Assembly: GCF_003751085.1 (NCBI RefSeq)
Contig: NZ_RJJY01000002.1
Coordinates: forward strand, 2,356,001 to 2,420,000
DNA: 64,000 nucleotides
From: Micromonospora sp. Llam0
GTDB lineage: Bacteria > Actinomycetota > Actinomycetes > Mycobacteriales > Micromonosporaceae
Direction of reading: 5' to 3'
In this document: positions 43,815 through 53,360 of the stretch, piece by piece
How positions within the stretch are numbered: position 1 is the first letter of the stretch
Layout of the letters: each line of letters starts with the position of its first letter
Position numbers and translations under genes: made by a program
The notes under the pieces: model-generated
What the model was told of the DNA's origin: nothing
The model's input: only the letters and a program-made list of their open reading frames with translations
Database searches by the model: none

Positions 43815-44123
43815 TCAGCAGCCGGGGCTGGGAAGCCCGGCGAGAATGGTGCGGGCGTGGGCGAGGAGCCGGTCGGCCACGTCGGTGAGGGGGTCCTCGT
43901 CGTCGGCGTACTCGGGTGTGTTCGGGTACCAGGTGGCGCGGGGCTCGATGGCCAGGGTGGTCCAGGTCAGGTTCGGGGTCAGAACCTCCACGGCGGCGGC
44001 ATACTGATAGACAGCGTGGTCGCGGCGGATCCGCGCCCACAGCACCTGCCCGTCGACGTGATGGACGCGCGTGAGGATGTAGCGACTCAACTCGTCCGCG
44101 TCGAAGCTCTTGTCGACGATCAA
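43815..44123 (-). CDS. small hypothetical protein
   Basis: 102 residues from TTG 44123, which overlaps the upstream stop (TTGA) and has GGGGAGTGG upstream. Text: IVDKSFDADELSRYILTRV, RDHAVYQYAAAVEVLTPN, DPLTDVADRLLAHARTILAG. It is a compact cytoplasmic protein, coupled to 44120-44662. No family. Confidence 0.55.
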   Translation of the reverse strand: MIVDKSFDADELSRYILTRVHHVDGQVLWARIRRDHAVYQYAAAVEVLTPNLTWTTLAIEPRATWYPNTPEYADDEDPLTDVADRLLAHARTILAGLPSPGC

Positions 44124-44662
44124 AGCTGATCCACTCCCCTGGAAGAGGTATAGGGCGGCCCTTGCGCGGGCCGGGCGTGGTGGGATGCCCCAGCCCGGGG
44201 CGCCTGGCGGGACCGCCGTGCGCGGCGTCGGCGTCGCGCGATGGCGGGCCGCAGGCCGTCGGCGTCGATGGCGAACATGTCGAAGCCGGCGGCGTGGCCG
44301 GCGCGGAGCAGGTCGAGCAGCCTGGCATCGTTGAGGAGGGCGATCTGCGCCTGTATCGGCCGGCAGCGGCGTGGTGGGCTGCCGAGCCACTCGGTCCAGG
44401 TGATGCCGTGGCCGTAGTGGCGACCGCGGTACGTGCTGCGGAACGGTTCCGTGTTGATGTCGTCCGCAGACAGGCTTGGGTGGAAGTTCCCATCAATGTA
44501 GAGGCGATCGTCGAGGTCTCCGCCGCAGTCGCGCATGAGGTGCAGCGCGGGCGGTGTGTGGGTCACGACGTTGCCGTCGATGTCGAGCCGGTGGCGGGTG
44601 TTGATCGCGGTTTCGGCCAGGTGCAGCACCGTGGCCAGGTCGAACCAGAGCCGTAGGGGCAC
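44120..44662 (-). CDS. hypothetical protein
   Basis: 180 residues, GTG 44662. Helical start LRLWFDLATVLHLAETAINT, then acidic NCGG-type text HLMRDCGGDLDDRLYIDGNF, GHGITWTEWLGSPP, ARLLDLLRAGHAAGFDMFAID, and a basic tail. The end resembles 30361-31176 (LLRFARQHNVPWLGV). Possible distant paralogue. No function recognised. Confidence 0.55.
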   Translation of the reverse strand: MPLRLWFDLATVLHLAETAINTRHRLDIDGNVVTHTPPALHLMRDCGGDLDDRLYIDGNFHPSLSADDINTEPFRSTYRGRHYGHGITWTEWLGSPPRRCRPIQAQIALLNDARLLDLLRAGHAAGFDMFAIDADGLRPAIARRRRRARRSRQAPRAGASHHARPAQGPPYTSSRGVDQL

Positions 44663-44775
44663 GCAGATTCATCCCTTCGGGTGTCGTGGGGCATTGGTGG
44701 GGTGGAGCCGGCCGGGCAGCAACACGGGTCCCCTTTGGGTACGAGGGAGGTGTGGCTGGCCCGACCGGTCTGCGG

Positions 44776-45528
44776 TCACGAGTGGTGCAGGGTGACGGCG
44801 AACAGCCGCTGGGACCCGTCGAGCGAGTCCAGGTAGCGGGCCGCCTGCTCCAGGTAGGTGATCCGGTCGGCGAAGAACGCGCTGGCCGGTTGCAGCCGGT
44901 CGCCGGCCTCGGTGAGGAAGGCGTCGGTGCACAACGCCCAGAGGGCGTGGTAGTTGGCGTACGCGCTGGCACCGGCCTGGAACATCTCCAGGTCGCCCAG
45001 GTCGAGGTGACCCGGACCGTACGTGGCGGCGTTGTACATGCGCATGGCCTGCACCTGCGGCTGCCGGTTGAACTCGGCGGTCGCGGTGTCCATCGGATAC
45101 GCCGACGGGTCGGACAGGTGCTTGCGCAGGAAGCTCGGCCACGGGGTGGCCGCCTTCGTTCCCGCGACGACGCGGGCCCAGTGCGCGTGTCGCACGCTGG
45201 CCCCGACGTAGGCGCCGTGACGCATGCCGGCCAGATCGAGCAGGCGGACGGGTCCGCCGGCGCAGTACCGGGGTCCGGTCTTGGCCTTACGCAGGTCGAT
45301 GAGCTGGCGGCGCTGCCACGGGTAGATGGCCGGGGAGGCCCAGTACCGGGGGCAGCTCGTGCCCGAGACGCCGAGGTGGCGTTCGAGTTGCCGGGTGCTG
45401 TCCAGCACTCGGGCCAGTTCGTCGGAGACGCAGACGATCATGGTGTGAACGACTGCCTCCGGGATGGCCACGACGGCCGGGGCGACCGTCGTGGTCGTGG
45501 TGGCCGCGGGGGCCGTCTTCTTGGTCAT
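44776..45528 (-). CDS. hypothetical protein
   Basis: 250 residues, ATG 45528. A Thr/Ala-rich start is followed by HTMIVCVSDELARVLDSTRQ, TSCPRYWASPAIYPWQRRQL, YVGASVRHAHWARVVAGTKA and helical ASAYANYHALWALCTDAFL near the end. Its promoter must lie in 45529-45790, where ATATAT (45751) is the most AT-rich spot of the neighbourhood; TGTCA repeats follow just upstream. No family. Confidence 0.6.
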   Translation of the reverse strand: MTKKTAPAATTTTTVAPAVVAIPEAVVHTMIVCVSDELARVLDSTRQLERHLGVSGTSCPRYWASPAIYPWQRRQLIDLRKAKTGPRYCAGGPVRLLDLAGMRHGAYVGASVRHAHWARVVAGTKAATPWPSFLRKHLSDPSAYPMDTATAEFNRQPQVQAMRMYNAATYGPGHLDLGDLEMFQAGASAYANYHALWALCTDAFLTEAGDRLQPASAFFADRITYLEQAARYLDSLDGSQRLFAVTLHHS

Positions 45529-45794
45529 GCGGGGTTCTCCTTTGTGGGTTGGGCGTGCCGGGGGCACGCGGAGATAGCCGGTCCACTGGGTGCGTGGGCG
45601 ACGGCTGGAGGTGGGTGGGGTTGGTGCGAGGTGGTGGGTGCGACCGTCGGGTTCGTCGCGGGCTGCTGGGCCGACCGGCCGCAGGGGGCGGGTGGACGTC
45701 AGGTGCCGGGAGCGGCGAGGGGTCCGAGGGTGGGACCTACCGGGGTGGGGATATATGGGTGTGTTGTAGTGCCGAGAACCGTAGCGGCCTGATC

Positions 45795-45954
45795 TGTCAG
45801 CGCGCGGAGCGCCGCAGATCCCGAAAAGGGGCCGGTGACCTGCGCTGTCAGACGTGGGCGGCGGTCGAGGGCGGCAATCCGCCGGGCCTTGACAGATCAC
45901 CGTGATCTGACAGCGGGGAGTATGTGGTCTGACAGATACGGTGCCTGTCTGTCA
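45795..45954. repeat. TGTCA/TGACA cluster A
   Basis: Six copies in 160 bases: TGTCA at 45795, 45846, 45950; TGACA at 45890, 45908, 45930. Most extend to TCTGTCAGA or TCTGACAG-type sites. The last copy overlaps the stop codon of the replication-relaxation gene. The block CACCGTGATCTGACAGC here recurs at about 55255. The rest of the 45529-45794 gap shows no gene. Confidence 0.75.
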
Positions 45955-46950
45955 GAGGGGCGTCTGGGTGATCGGTTCGGTGCCCGGCTCGGGCTCGAGG
46001 TCGCGGCGGACGAACCGGTTCGGGTTCGTGGCCGCGTACGGGCCGTGGTCGCTGGGGAGTTCGTGCAGGTGACGACGCCGGTCGGGGTCGCTGGTCAGGG
46101 TCCAGACGGGCCCTGCGGGGTTGGTGCCGCGCACGGCGGTGGCCATCGGCATCGCGGCGGACGTACCGGCGAGCGCGTCGAGGAGATTGCGCTCGCGTCC
46201 TCGGCTGGGAACCCAGAACAGGACCGGGTACCGGGGTCCGAACTCGGTCACCCGCTCGTAGGCGCGTAGCTTGGCCAGCACCCTGCCGAGGGGTTCAGTG
46301 CCGTTGTCATGCTCGAGGAAGAACCCGACGGTGGCGTCGCCGACGGTCCAGACGCCGTGGCCGTCGGGCTGGACCCCGGCGCCGCCGTAGGCGTCGGTCG
46401 CGTGCTGTTCGGACCACCACCGCTCCAGCCGCGCCCGCGAGTCGGTTCGGGCGTGGGCGAGCAGGTCGGTGAAGAAGTCGTTGACGCCGAGCAGGTGGCG
46501 CAGTTTGCGGCTGCCGACGATGCGGTCGGCGCGGTCGCGGTTGCTGCGCGGTGGTTTCGCGGCGGGGTTGTCGGGGTCGTGGTAGGCGTCGCGGTTGAGC
46601 CGCAGGCCGAGCGGTCCGAGCGCGTACAGGTACTGGGTCGAGTCGGCGGCGGCTTCGTCGACGAACCGGTCGACGGCCTCGATGCGGTGAAGCAGGGTCA
46701 GCCGCAGACGGGCGCTGCGGCCGGAGGGGAACAGTGCCTTGGCGACCTGGCGGGTGGACAGCAGGTAATGCTCGGCGAGCCAGGACAGCAACAGCCGGTC
46801 ACGGGAAGTGAGACGACGGGTGTGCAGATACGGGTCGGATGAGGGCGAGCGAGGCGGAAGACGGCTGGACACGGCAGGTGCTCCTAGGGACGAGAGCCCT
46901 CCATACGGAGGGTGTCTGGGTGGGGTTCGACCACAGTGGTTGGTTGACAC
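45952..46950 (-). CDS. replication-relaxation family protein
   Basis: 332 residues from GTG 46950. The N-terminal winged helix carries RRLTSRDRLLLSWLAEHYLL, STRQVAKALFP and SARLRLTLLHRI (about 45-90). YLYALGPLGLRLN (about 108) and KLRHLLGVNDFFTDLLAHAR (about 148) follow, as in the Replic_Relax (PF13814) family. These proteins replace classical Rep or relaxase proteins on many Gram-positive mobile elements and are thought to nick or open DNA at the origin. TGTCA clusters flank the gene on both sides. The coupling ATPase gene lies upstream. Confidence 0.75.
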   Translation of the reverse strand: MSTNHCGRTPPRHPPYGGLSSLGAPAVSSRLPPRSPSSDPYLHTRRLTSRDRLLLSWLAEHYLLSTRQVAKALFPSGRSARLRLTLLHRIEAVDRFVDEAAADSTQYLYALGPLGLRLNRDAYHDPDNPAAKPPRSNRDRADRIVGSRKLRHLLGVNDFFTDLLAHARTDSRARLERWWSEQHATDAYGGAGVQPDGHGVWTVGDATVGFFLEHDNGTEPLGRVLAKLRAYERVTEFGPRYPVLFWVPSRGRERNLLDALAGTSAAMPMATAVRGTNPAGPVWTLTSDPDRRRHLHELPSDHGPYAATNPNRFVRRDLEPEPGTEPITQTPL

Positions 46951-47075
46951 GCCGCGGTGCGGCAGGAACAGAACGTCACCGGTGATCTGTCAGCCGGTGT
47001 CGGAGATGAGGGTGGAAGGGGTGGTGGATGCCCATGGGGATCCCGCTACGGAAGCCGACGTCTGTCGCTGTGACA
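46945..47075. repeat. TGTCA/TGACA cluster B
   Basis: TGACA at 46945 (overlapping the GTG start of the relaxation gene), TGTCA at 46988 and TGACA at 47071, each within a CTGTCAG/TGACAGATC-type context. The cluster fills the gap between the coupling ATPase gene and the relaxation gene, where an operator would lie. Confidence 0.6.
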
Positions 47076-47081
47076 GATCGG

Positions 47082-49568
47082 TCACGACGAGGCCTTGCCG
47101 CTTCTGCGGCGCCGGTCGTCCGGTTTCTGGCTGTGCTGCTTGACCAGGGCGTCGATGGCGGAGGGGTCCTGGGCGGGGACTGCCTTGGCGACCTGCTGAC
47201 GGATCGCGGTGGCCTCGCCGACCACCGGCAGCGGCGGGCGGGTCCGCATGGTGAACGCGGCGGTCTGCCGGCCGTCCACCACCAGGCGACCGACCGCGGT
47301 GTACGCGTCGAGGTGGGCCAGGTCGTGCTCGTCGAGTTCCGGCAGGGTGTGCCGGGCCAGCACGCGGGCGTCCTCCGGCGCCACACTGAAGTAGATCTTG
47401 TTGCGGGCGTTCGCGCTGACCGCGGCCAGGAGTTCGCGGGGGAACTGGGCGAGGTCCTGGTGCGCGAGGGTCATCGCGAGGCGGTACTTGCGGGCCTCGG
47501 CCAGCATCGTGTCCAGACTCGCGGCCAAGGTCAAGAAGTTCTGGGCCTCGTCGAGATAGATCGAGCAGTCCTTGCGCCGGTCGGCGGGGATGCTGGCGCG
47601 GGCGGTCGCCGCCTGCCACACCCGGGCCAGGATCAGCGAGCCGAGCAGCCGGCTGGTGTCCTCGCCCAACTCCCCCTTCGGGATTCGCACCAACAGCACC
47701 CCGCCGTCGAGGATCTTCGACATGTCGAAGCTCGACTTGGGGTAGCGCATCGTCTTGCGGACGAAATCCCGCAGGAGGAAGGCGCGTAGTCGGGCCAACA
47801 CGGGGCCGATGATCTGGGAGCGCAACGCCGGGGACAGCTCGTCGTACCACTGCCAGAACCCGTGCAGCCCGTCCGGATCGTCCAGGTCCACGGTCATCGC
47901 CGACCGGAACTGGGCGCTGTTGAGCAGTGGCGGGATGTGTTGGAGGGTGACGTTGGCGTGCCGCAGCAGGGTCAGGCAGGACACCCGCATCACGTCGTCC
48001 ATCCGGGGTCCCCACGCCTTGGAGAAGATTGACCCGAAGATGCTGACCAGGTTGTCCACGACGAGGTCCGGGTCGTCGCCTTCGAGGGGGTTCATCGCTG
48101 GCGGGTTGGGCTGGGCGGGGTCGAACAGCACCACCCGGTCGGCCATGGTCGCGGGGAGCCGGTCGAGGACGTCGAGCACGAGGTCGCCGTGCGGGTCGAG
48201 CACGATGGTGCCGCGGCCGGCCTTGATGTCGTCGAGGATCAGGTTGGCGAGCAGGGTGGTCTTGCCGGAGCCGGTCTGGCCGACCATGTGGGTGTGGTAG
48301 CGGGCGTCCGGCACGGACAAGGCGACGGCGTGGCCGCCGACCTCGGCGTCGCCGAGGACCTTGCGGCCCCGGCCACCCGTCGGTACGGCGACCGGGACCG
48401 GCATCGACTTGGCGCGGGCGCGGTCCAGGCCGGGCACGGCGAGGTCGCGAGGCAGCCCCGCCATCGCGGCGAGTTCCGGGGCCGAGGTGAGGAATCCGGC
48501 GCCGAGCCGCCGGGTGGCCAGGACCGCGACGGGTCGAGGCATCCGGGTTCGGTGGGCGAGCCGGTTACGGCCGGCGTAGACGGCGAACGAGGAGGCGACC
48601 GCGTCGGCGACGCCCCGCAGCCGGTGATGGGGCAGGGTGCCGTCGCGGTGGGCACGGGAGGCGACCGCGTACCGGATGCCGGTCTCCCACAACTGGTGGG
48701 AGGTCTTGTCGAGGATCGCCCGCACGTCCCGCTCGACCGTTGGGTCCCGGCGGCTGGCCGGCGCCGCGCCGGCAGGGCCGCGGGAGCGGCCGGGCAGGAA
48801 GATGTCGATCATCTCGGTCAGCGGCCCGGCCAGGTTGACCGACGGGACGGCGGTCTTGCCCTGACGCAGCCGCCCGGCGGCGCGCCGGGCCCGCCCCGCC
48901 CGGCGGGGCGCGGCTGGTCGGGCGAGGAGTTGCACGCAGGCGTACTCGCCGTCGTGCAACTGGGCGCCTGCGGCCATCAGGGCGCGCAGCGGGTCGGCGT
49001 CGTGGTCGGCGTTCAGCGGCAGCCAGTCGGCGGCCACGGGCAGCAGGTGACCACCCACCGCGGCGGCCGTCTGCGCCGGGATGGGGTCCGGGGCGGGTTC
49101 GCTGGTGGTGGCCGCGCCGGGCCACGCCGCGCGGACGGCGGCCTCGACCGCCCCGTTCGGGACGGTGCCGGGCACCCACAGGGAGATGATCAGCTGCCGG
49201 CCGGTCCAGGCGTACTGCCAGACAACGTGCGGGGTGCCGTGCAGCAGCCGTCGACGGCGGGACGGAGTGAGGATGCCGGCCAGGTTCGCCCACAGGGCGG
49301 CGGCACCGTGCGCGTCGACCTCGGGCGGCGGGGCGACGGTGACCAGCCGGGCACCCGTGGCGTGATACCGGTGGCGCCAGCCCGCGACGAGGTTGCGGCC
49401 GGCGATCCAGACGCAGAACAGGCCGGCGGCGACGCCCAGCAGCCAGGGCCGGTCGATGGCCCAGTCCGATGCCCGCAGGAGCCACTGGGTTGCCTGCGGC
49501 GGGGGGATGGTCGAGCCGGGATCGATGCCGACGGGGGTGGGCGACGGGGAGAACAGGAGGGTGACCAT
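47082..49568 (-). CDS. VirD4/TraG-like coupling ATPase
   Basis: 828 residues, ATG 49568. N-terminal membrane helix (LLGVAAGLFCVWIAG), a long wing region, then the motor: Walker A VGQTGSGKTTLL (about 426-437), ADRVVLFDPAQPNPPAMNPL, Walker B CSIYLDEAQNF (about 666-676) and LAMTLAHQDLAQFP. The HerA/TraG-type C-terminus has the TraM-recognition style. It should bring the relaxed DNA to the channel and pump it. The gene is the downstream end of the T4SS operon, 97 bases after virB4. Confidence 0.9.
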   Translation of the reverse strand: MVTLLFSPSPTPVGIDPGSTIPPPQATQWLLRASDWAIDRPWLLGVAAGLFCVWIAGRNLVAGWRHRYHATGARLVTVAPPPEVDAHGAAALWANLAGILTPSRRRRLLHGTPHVVWQYAWTGRQLIISLWVPGTVPNGAVEAAVRAAWPGAATTSEPAPDPIPAQTAAAVGGHLLPVAADWLPLNADHDADPLRALMAAGAQLHDGEYACVQLLARPAAPRRAGRARRAAGRLRQGKTAVPSVNLAGPLTEMIDIFLPGRSRGPAGAAPASRRDPTVERDVRAILDKTSHQLWETGIRYAVASRAHRDGTLPHHRLRGVADAVASSFAVYAGRNRLAHRTRMPRPVAVLATRRLGAGFLTSAPELAAMAGLPRDLAVPGLDRARAKSMPVPVAVPTGGRGRKVLGDAEVGGHAVALSVPDARYHTHMVGQTGSGKTTLLANLILDDIKAGRGTIVLDPHGDLVLDVLDRLPATMADRVVLFDPAQPNPPAMNPLEGDDPDLVVDNLVSIFGSIFSKAWGPRMDDVMRVSCLTLLRHANVTLQHIPPLLNSAQFRSAMTVDLDDPDGLHGFWQWYDELSPALRSQIIGPVLARLRAFLLRDFVRKTMRYPKSSFDMSKILDGGVLLVRIPKGELGEDTSRLLGSLILARVWQAATARASIPADRRKDCSIYLDEAQNFLTLAASLDTMLAEARKYRLAMTLAHQDLAQFPRELLAAVSANARNKIYFSVAPEDARVLARHTLPELDEHDLAHLDAYTAVGRLVVDGRQTAAFTMRTRPPLPVVGEATAIRQQVAKAVPAQDPSAIDALVKQHSQKPDDRRRRSGKASS

Positions 49569-49665
49569 GACGTGTGTCCTTCGCGGTTACGCGCGCACGG
49601 CAAGGCGGCGGTGCCGCACCCGCGCTCGGGTGCGGCACCGCCGCCTGCGTGTCGACAGGGTTTGG

Positions 49666-51465
49666 CTAGACGCTGTCGGCGTCGTCGATCAGGTCGAGCG
49701 GGTTGGTCGTCGCGAGGGCGTGCTCCGCGTCGCTGGAGATCGCCTCGAATGCAGTCCGGTTGGAGCCGCTGATCAGAAGCCCGTGACCCCGTCTGGCCGC
49801 GAGCAGCAGCCGTCGTTCACCGGCGGTCAGGCCGAAGGCGTCCCCGACGGCGTCGATCGCCTGGGGGGCCTGGCGAAGCAGGATTTGCGTGGCGGCGTTG
49901 GCGACCACCGCTTGGCCGAGGTCGGTGCCGAGCACGTCGGCGGCGTCCTGGGTGACCACGGTCAGCCCGGTGTGCCGCTTGCGGCCCGCCTTGGACAGCC
50001 GGAAGAGGAACTTCGCGCCCTCGCCGTCGCGCATGAGCAGCCACGCCTCGTCGACCACGACGATGCGTCGCGGTGGCCGGCCGCCGACCGGGGGCGCGTC
50101 GACCTGCCGCCAGATCGAGTCGAGGGCGAGCAGGGTTGCGACAGTGCGCAGCTCGTCCGGCAGCTGCCGCAGCGACCACACGACGAGGTGACCGTCCGGC
50201 CGGGATGTGCTGGGCCCGTCGAACAGGTCCTTGAACGACCCGTCGACCCACGGGGAGAGTCGGGCGGCGAGCTGGGCCGCGGCCGGATCCGTGTCCGCGG
50301 CCAGGGTCGCGGCCAGGTCCCGCAGCAGCGGCGCGGGCCGGCGGTGGGTGCGTGGATCGGCGGTGATCCCCGCCTGCCGGTAGACGGCGAGGACGGCGCG
50401 GTCCAGCGCGGCCCGCTCGGCCGGCGGTGGCAGATGTCCGATCAGCACCGAGATGAGGGTGTGGAGGAACAATCCACGGCGGGTGAGCACGTCCGGCCGG
50501 GTGTCACCGACCGGAAGCTCAAGCGGATTGACCCGCACGCCGGCAGCGCCGAGCCGCACGACCGTCCCGCCGACCGCGTCGGCCAGACGCCCGTACTCGT
50601 CCTCTGGATCGATGATCGACACCTGGACGCCGGCGTACAGGTGCCGCAGCGTCTCCAGCTTCACGAGGTAGCTCTTGCCGGCGCCGCTGCGCGCGAGGAC
50701 GACGCTGTTGTAGTTGTCCTGAGCGAAGCGGTCCCACCAGACCACACCGTTACCGGCCGGGTTCGTGCCGTAGAGCACGCCCCCGGTCGCCGCCGGTTCG
50801 CCCGGCAGCGGCGCCGGCAGGTCGGGGCTGGCCAGGGGAAACGCGGCGGCCAAGGCTGCGGTGTCCATGGTTCGCAGCATCCGCAGTCCGTCGGACGCCA
50901 GCGGCAGGGTCGTGGTCCAGCCGGCGAGCTGACGCCAGGTCGCCGGCTGCACCTCCAACAACGTGGAGGCGGCGGCGGCCTTGACCCGGGCACACGCCTG
51001 CAGCAGTTCCTCCTCGGAACGGGCGTGCACCGTCACGTACAACGCGACCCGGAACAGCTTGGCGGCGCCGCGGGCGAGCCGGTCGGCCAGGTCGGTGGCG
51101 TCGGTTGCGGCGGCCTCGGTGTAGGGGTCGATCAGCTTGCCCCGCTCGGCGTCGGCCCGCCGCGACGACTCCAGCCGTGCCCGCTGCTTACGCAGGCGGG
51201 CGGCGGCGATAGGGGCGGGCAGCGGGTCGATGTGCAGGGTGACGTCGACCCGGCCGGGGTAGGACAGCAGCGGCTCCAGCCACGCCGGCCCGACTTCGGC
51301 CGGGTACCCGGTGACCACGAGAGTGGCGGTATAGCCGTCGCCGACCCGCAGCCAGCGCGGGGTCACCTCGACGGAGGCGGGGGCGACAGCGCTGGCCAGC
51401 CCGGCCGAGGCGCGGCCGAATGGAGTAGTTTCGTTTGGGCGAGCACGGGAGCGTTGAATGCCCAT
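49666..51465 (-). CDS. VirB4-like T4SS ATPase
   Basis: 599 residues, ATG 51465. Walker A VVLARSGAGKSYLVKLE (about 250-266), Walker B RRIVVVDEAWLLM (about 463-475), and VVTQDAADVLGTDLGQAVVANA, all typical of VirB4/TrsE ATPases. The N-terminal part (VTPRWLRVGDGYTATLVV) is the usual membrane-side domain. VirB4 powers assembly and transfer at the base of the channel. It is followed by the coupling protein and preceded by the PrgI-like gene with 15 bases between. Confidence 0.9.
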   Translation of the reverse strand: MGIQRSRARPNETTPFGRASAGLASAVAPASVEVTPRWLRVGDGYTATLVVTGYPAEVGPAWLEPLLSYPGRVDVTLHIDPLPAPIAAARLRKQRARLESSRRADAERGKLIDPYTEAAATDATDLADRLARGAAKLFRVALYVTVHARSEEELLQACARVKAAAASTLLEVQPATWRQLAGWTTTLPLASDGLRMLRTMDTAALAAAFPLASPDLPAPLPGEPAATGGVLYGTNPAGNGVVWWDRFAQDNYNSVVLARSGAGKSYLVKLETLRHLYAGVQVSIIDPEDEYGRLADAVGGTVVRLGAAGVRVNPLELPVGDTRPDVLTRRGLFLHTLISVLIGHLPPPAERAALDRAVLAVYRQAGITADPRTHRRPAPLLRDLAATLAADTDPAAAQLAARLSPWVDGSFKDLFDGPSTSRPDGHLVVWSLRQLPDELRTVATLLALDSIWRQVDAPPVGGRPPRRIVVVDEAWLLMRDGEGAKFLFRLSKAGRKRHTGLTVVTQDAADVLGTDLGQAVVANAATQILLRQAPQAIDAVGDAFGLTAGERRLLLAARRGHGLLISGSNRTAFEAISSDAEHALATTNPLDLIDDADSV

Positions 51466-51480
51466 CGCAGTGTTCTCCTC

Positions 51481-52437
51481 TCAGGGCTTCTTGCTGTTGG
51501 TCGGGGTGACGGTGATGACCGTGTCCGGGGCGGCCAGGCCGCCGGGACGCGGCGGCCGGTAGGGGTCGGCGGCGGCGACGAGCGCCGCGGTGGCTGCCGC
51601 GCCGTCGAGCGTTCGGGCGGTCACCCCGAGGCCGGACAACGCCCGGACGCTGTCGTCGGCGCGCCGCCGCGCCGCATGGCTGCCGTGTTCACCTGGCGCG
51701 GTGCGGGTGACCACGAGGACCTGGCGGCGCAGCGGGTCCCGGTGTTGCGCCAGGTCGGCCAGGAACGCGGCGTGGTCCGCGCACGCCGCCTCCAACGCGG
51801 GGTGCGGCTGGGTTCGGGCGGCGTCGGAAACCGCGCGGGCGTGGGAGGCGAGGTCGACCGGCTGGGCGGACACGACGACCTGCGTCGGCGCCGACAAGCT
51901 GTTGAGCCAGCGGCCGAACCCCTCGATCAGGGCAGCCTGCTCGGCGGCGGTACGCAGCGTCAGGTTGATGTTCGTGGCCGCGACGATCGCCGCCCGGTCA
52001 CCGCCGACGGTGATCTCACCGTCGGCGCCGATCGCGTCGGCGGGCAGCCGCAGTGGCGCCGGCAGCGGGATCCGTCCCTTCGGCTGCTGGACCCACTCCG
52101 GCACCCCCGCCGCGGCGGATTCTCCAGAGGATGACAGCGCCTTGTGGCTGCGGGAGTGGCGGATCGCGTGCAGCAGCCACACGTCCATCGGCAGCCCGTC
52201 GCGGCGTCCGACGACCAGTCCGAACACGACACCGCCGACGACCACGCCGGCGAAGACGATGGCCTGCGGCGGGACAACGGTGCGCAGGCCGTTCCAGGCG
52301 CCGTAGAACAGCAGGCCGGCGACCGCGAGGATGGCTAACTGCCGCCAGGTCAGCCCGTATGCGACCTTGTCGGGGGCGTCGACGTCGGCGGGCATCCGTG
52401 CCCGCCCGGCGGCGTCGATCGCATCGTCTTTGATCAT
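51481..52437 (-). CDS. PrgI/SCO6880-like membrane protein of the T4SS
   Basis: 318 residues, ATG 52437 overlapping the upstream stop. After RMPADVDAPDKVAYGLTWRQ there are two membrane helices (LAILAVAGLLFYGAW and IVFAGVVVGGVVFGLVVG), the PrgI-type pair. The C-terminal two thirds are cytoplasmic (VVVSAQPVDLASHARAVSDA, LVVTRTAPGEHG) and resemble the VirB4 N-terminal fold. In Gram-positive T4SSs this gene always precedes virB4 and takes the place of VirB3. It has no ATPase motif. Confidence 0.8.
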   Translation of the reverse strand: MIKDDAIDAAGRARMPADVDAPDKVAYGLTWRQLAILAVAGLLFYGAWNGLRTVVPPQAIVFAGVVVGGVVFGLVVGRRDGLPMDVWLLHAIRHSRSHKALSSSGESAAAGVPEWVQQPKGRIPLPAPLRLPADAIGADGEITVGGDRAAIVAATNINLTLRTAAEQAALIEGFGRWLNSLSAPTQVVVSAQPVDLASHARAVSDAARTQPHPALEAACADHAAFLADLAQHRDPLRRQVLVVTRTAPGEHGSHAARRRADDSVRALSGLGVTARTLDGAAATAALVAAADPYRPPRPGGLAAPDTVITVTPTNSKKP

Positions 52438-53357
52438 TTCGTCACCTTTCGGATGGCGGTGAGCCCGGGGACGGCGCCCGCGAGCTGCGGGACGACGACG
52501 ATCCGCGCGACCGCGCCGAGAACGTTGGTGCCGCCGCGTCCGCCCTGACCGACCCACCGGCCGACCAGGCCGGGGATCTTCACCGTCGTCCACAGCAGGA
52601 CGATCACGATGATCAGGTTCAGCACGCCGCCCGGTTCGAACGGCAGGCCCAGCACGGGCAGCATGTGGGAGGCGTCGAGCAGCATCCACTGGCCGGCGGT
52701 CAGGGTGAACGCCTGCGCGGACGGGATCGCCAGGCATGCGCCGTAGCCGCGCCACCACATCCGGGCGACGCCCTCGAGTGCGGGCACGGCGTGGCAGGCC
52801 AGGGGCAGCGGCGCGATCGCGGTCATCACCAGCAGGGCGATGAACCGGCCGATGAGCTGGAACGCGGTCATCACGATCAGCACGGCGATGACCAGCACGA
52901 GGATCAGGAACAGCAGCGGTGCGGTCGGATCCCTACCGGTCTCGATGTGGTTGCGTACTGCGGCGAACGTGGTGTCGCCGTCGTAGTTGCCGTCGCTGAT
53001 CGCCCCGGTCACGGCGTTGGCGAGGGTGATGAGCTCCCGGCACAGCAGCTGGGAGAAGTGCGCGGCGACGAACCCGACGACCAGCCGGGGCGTGAGGTCC
53101 TTGACCGTGTACCGGGACCGTTCGTCGCCGCCGGAGACCATCATCATCACGCCGGCGGCGACGAACACCAGGACGAACGCGGTGTCGACGATCCAGATCG
53201 ACCGGCCGGTCAGCGCCTGTACCTGGGGCAGCGCCGTGACCTGCGGGGTGGTGAGCAGGACATCGGTGATCAGACCGAAGATCACGGCCAGGCAGGCCAG
53301 GACCGCTTCGATCAGCCAGTCGATGACCTGGTCGAGGACCGGACCCATCAGAAACAT
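52434..53357 (-). CDS. VirB6/TrbL-like polytopic channel protein
   Basis: 307 residues, ATG 53357. Six or more membrane helices: VLACLAVIFGLITDVLL, IVDTAFVLVFVAAGVMMMVS, LLFLILVLVIAVLIVMTAF, FIALLVMTAIAPLPLACHAV and LIIVIVLLWTTVKI among them. This is the common plan of VirB6/TrbL proteins, which form the membrane pore of the T4SS. The WWRGYGACLAIPSAQAF segment is typical of actinobacterial forms. It overlaps the PrgI-like gene by 4 bp. Confidence 0.8.
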   Translation of the reverse strand: MFLMGPVLDQVIDWLIEAVLACLAVIFGLITDVLLTTPQVTALPQVQALTGRSIWIVDTAFVLVFVAAGVMMMVSGGDERSRYTVKDLTPRLVVGFVAAHFSQLLCRELITLANAVTGAISDGNYDGDTTFAAVRNHIETGRDPTAPLLFLILVLVIAVLIVMTAFQLIGRFIALLVMTAIAPLPLACHAVPALEGVARMWWRGYGACLAIPSAQAFTLTAGQWMLLDASHMLPVLGLPFEPGGVLNLIIVIVLLWTTVKIPGLVGRWVGQGGRGGTNVLGAVARIVVVPQLAGAVPGLTAIRKVTK

Positions 53358-53360
53358 CGG

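Noticed and set aside
48189..49772. A 527-codon plus-strand frame
   Set aside because: Antisense to the coupling ATPase, whose Walker motifs are in the minus strand.
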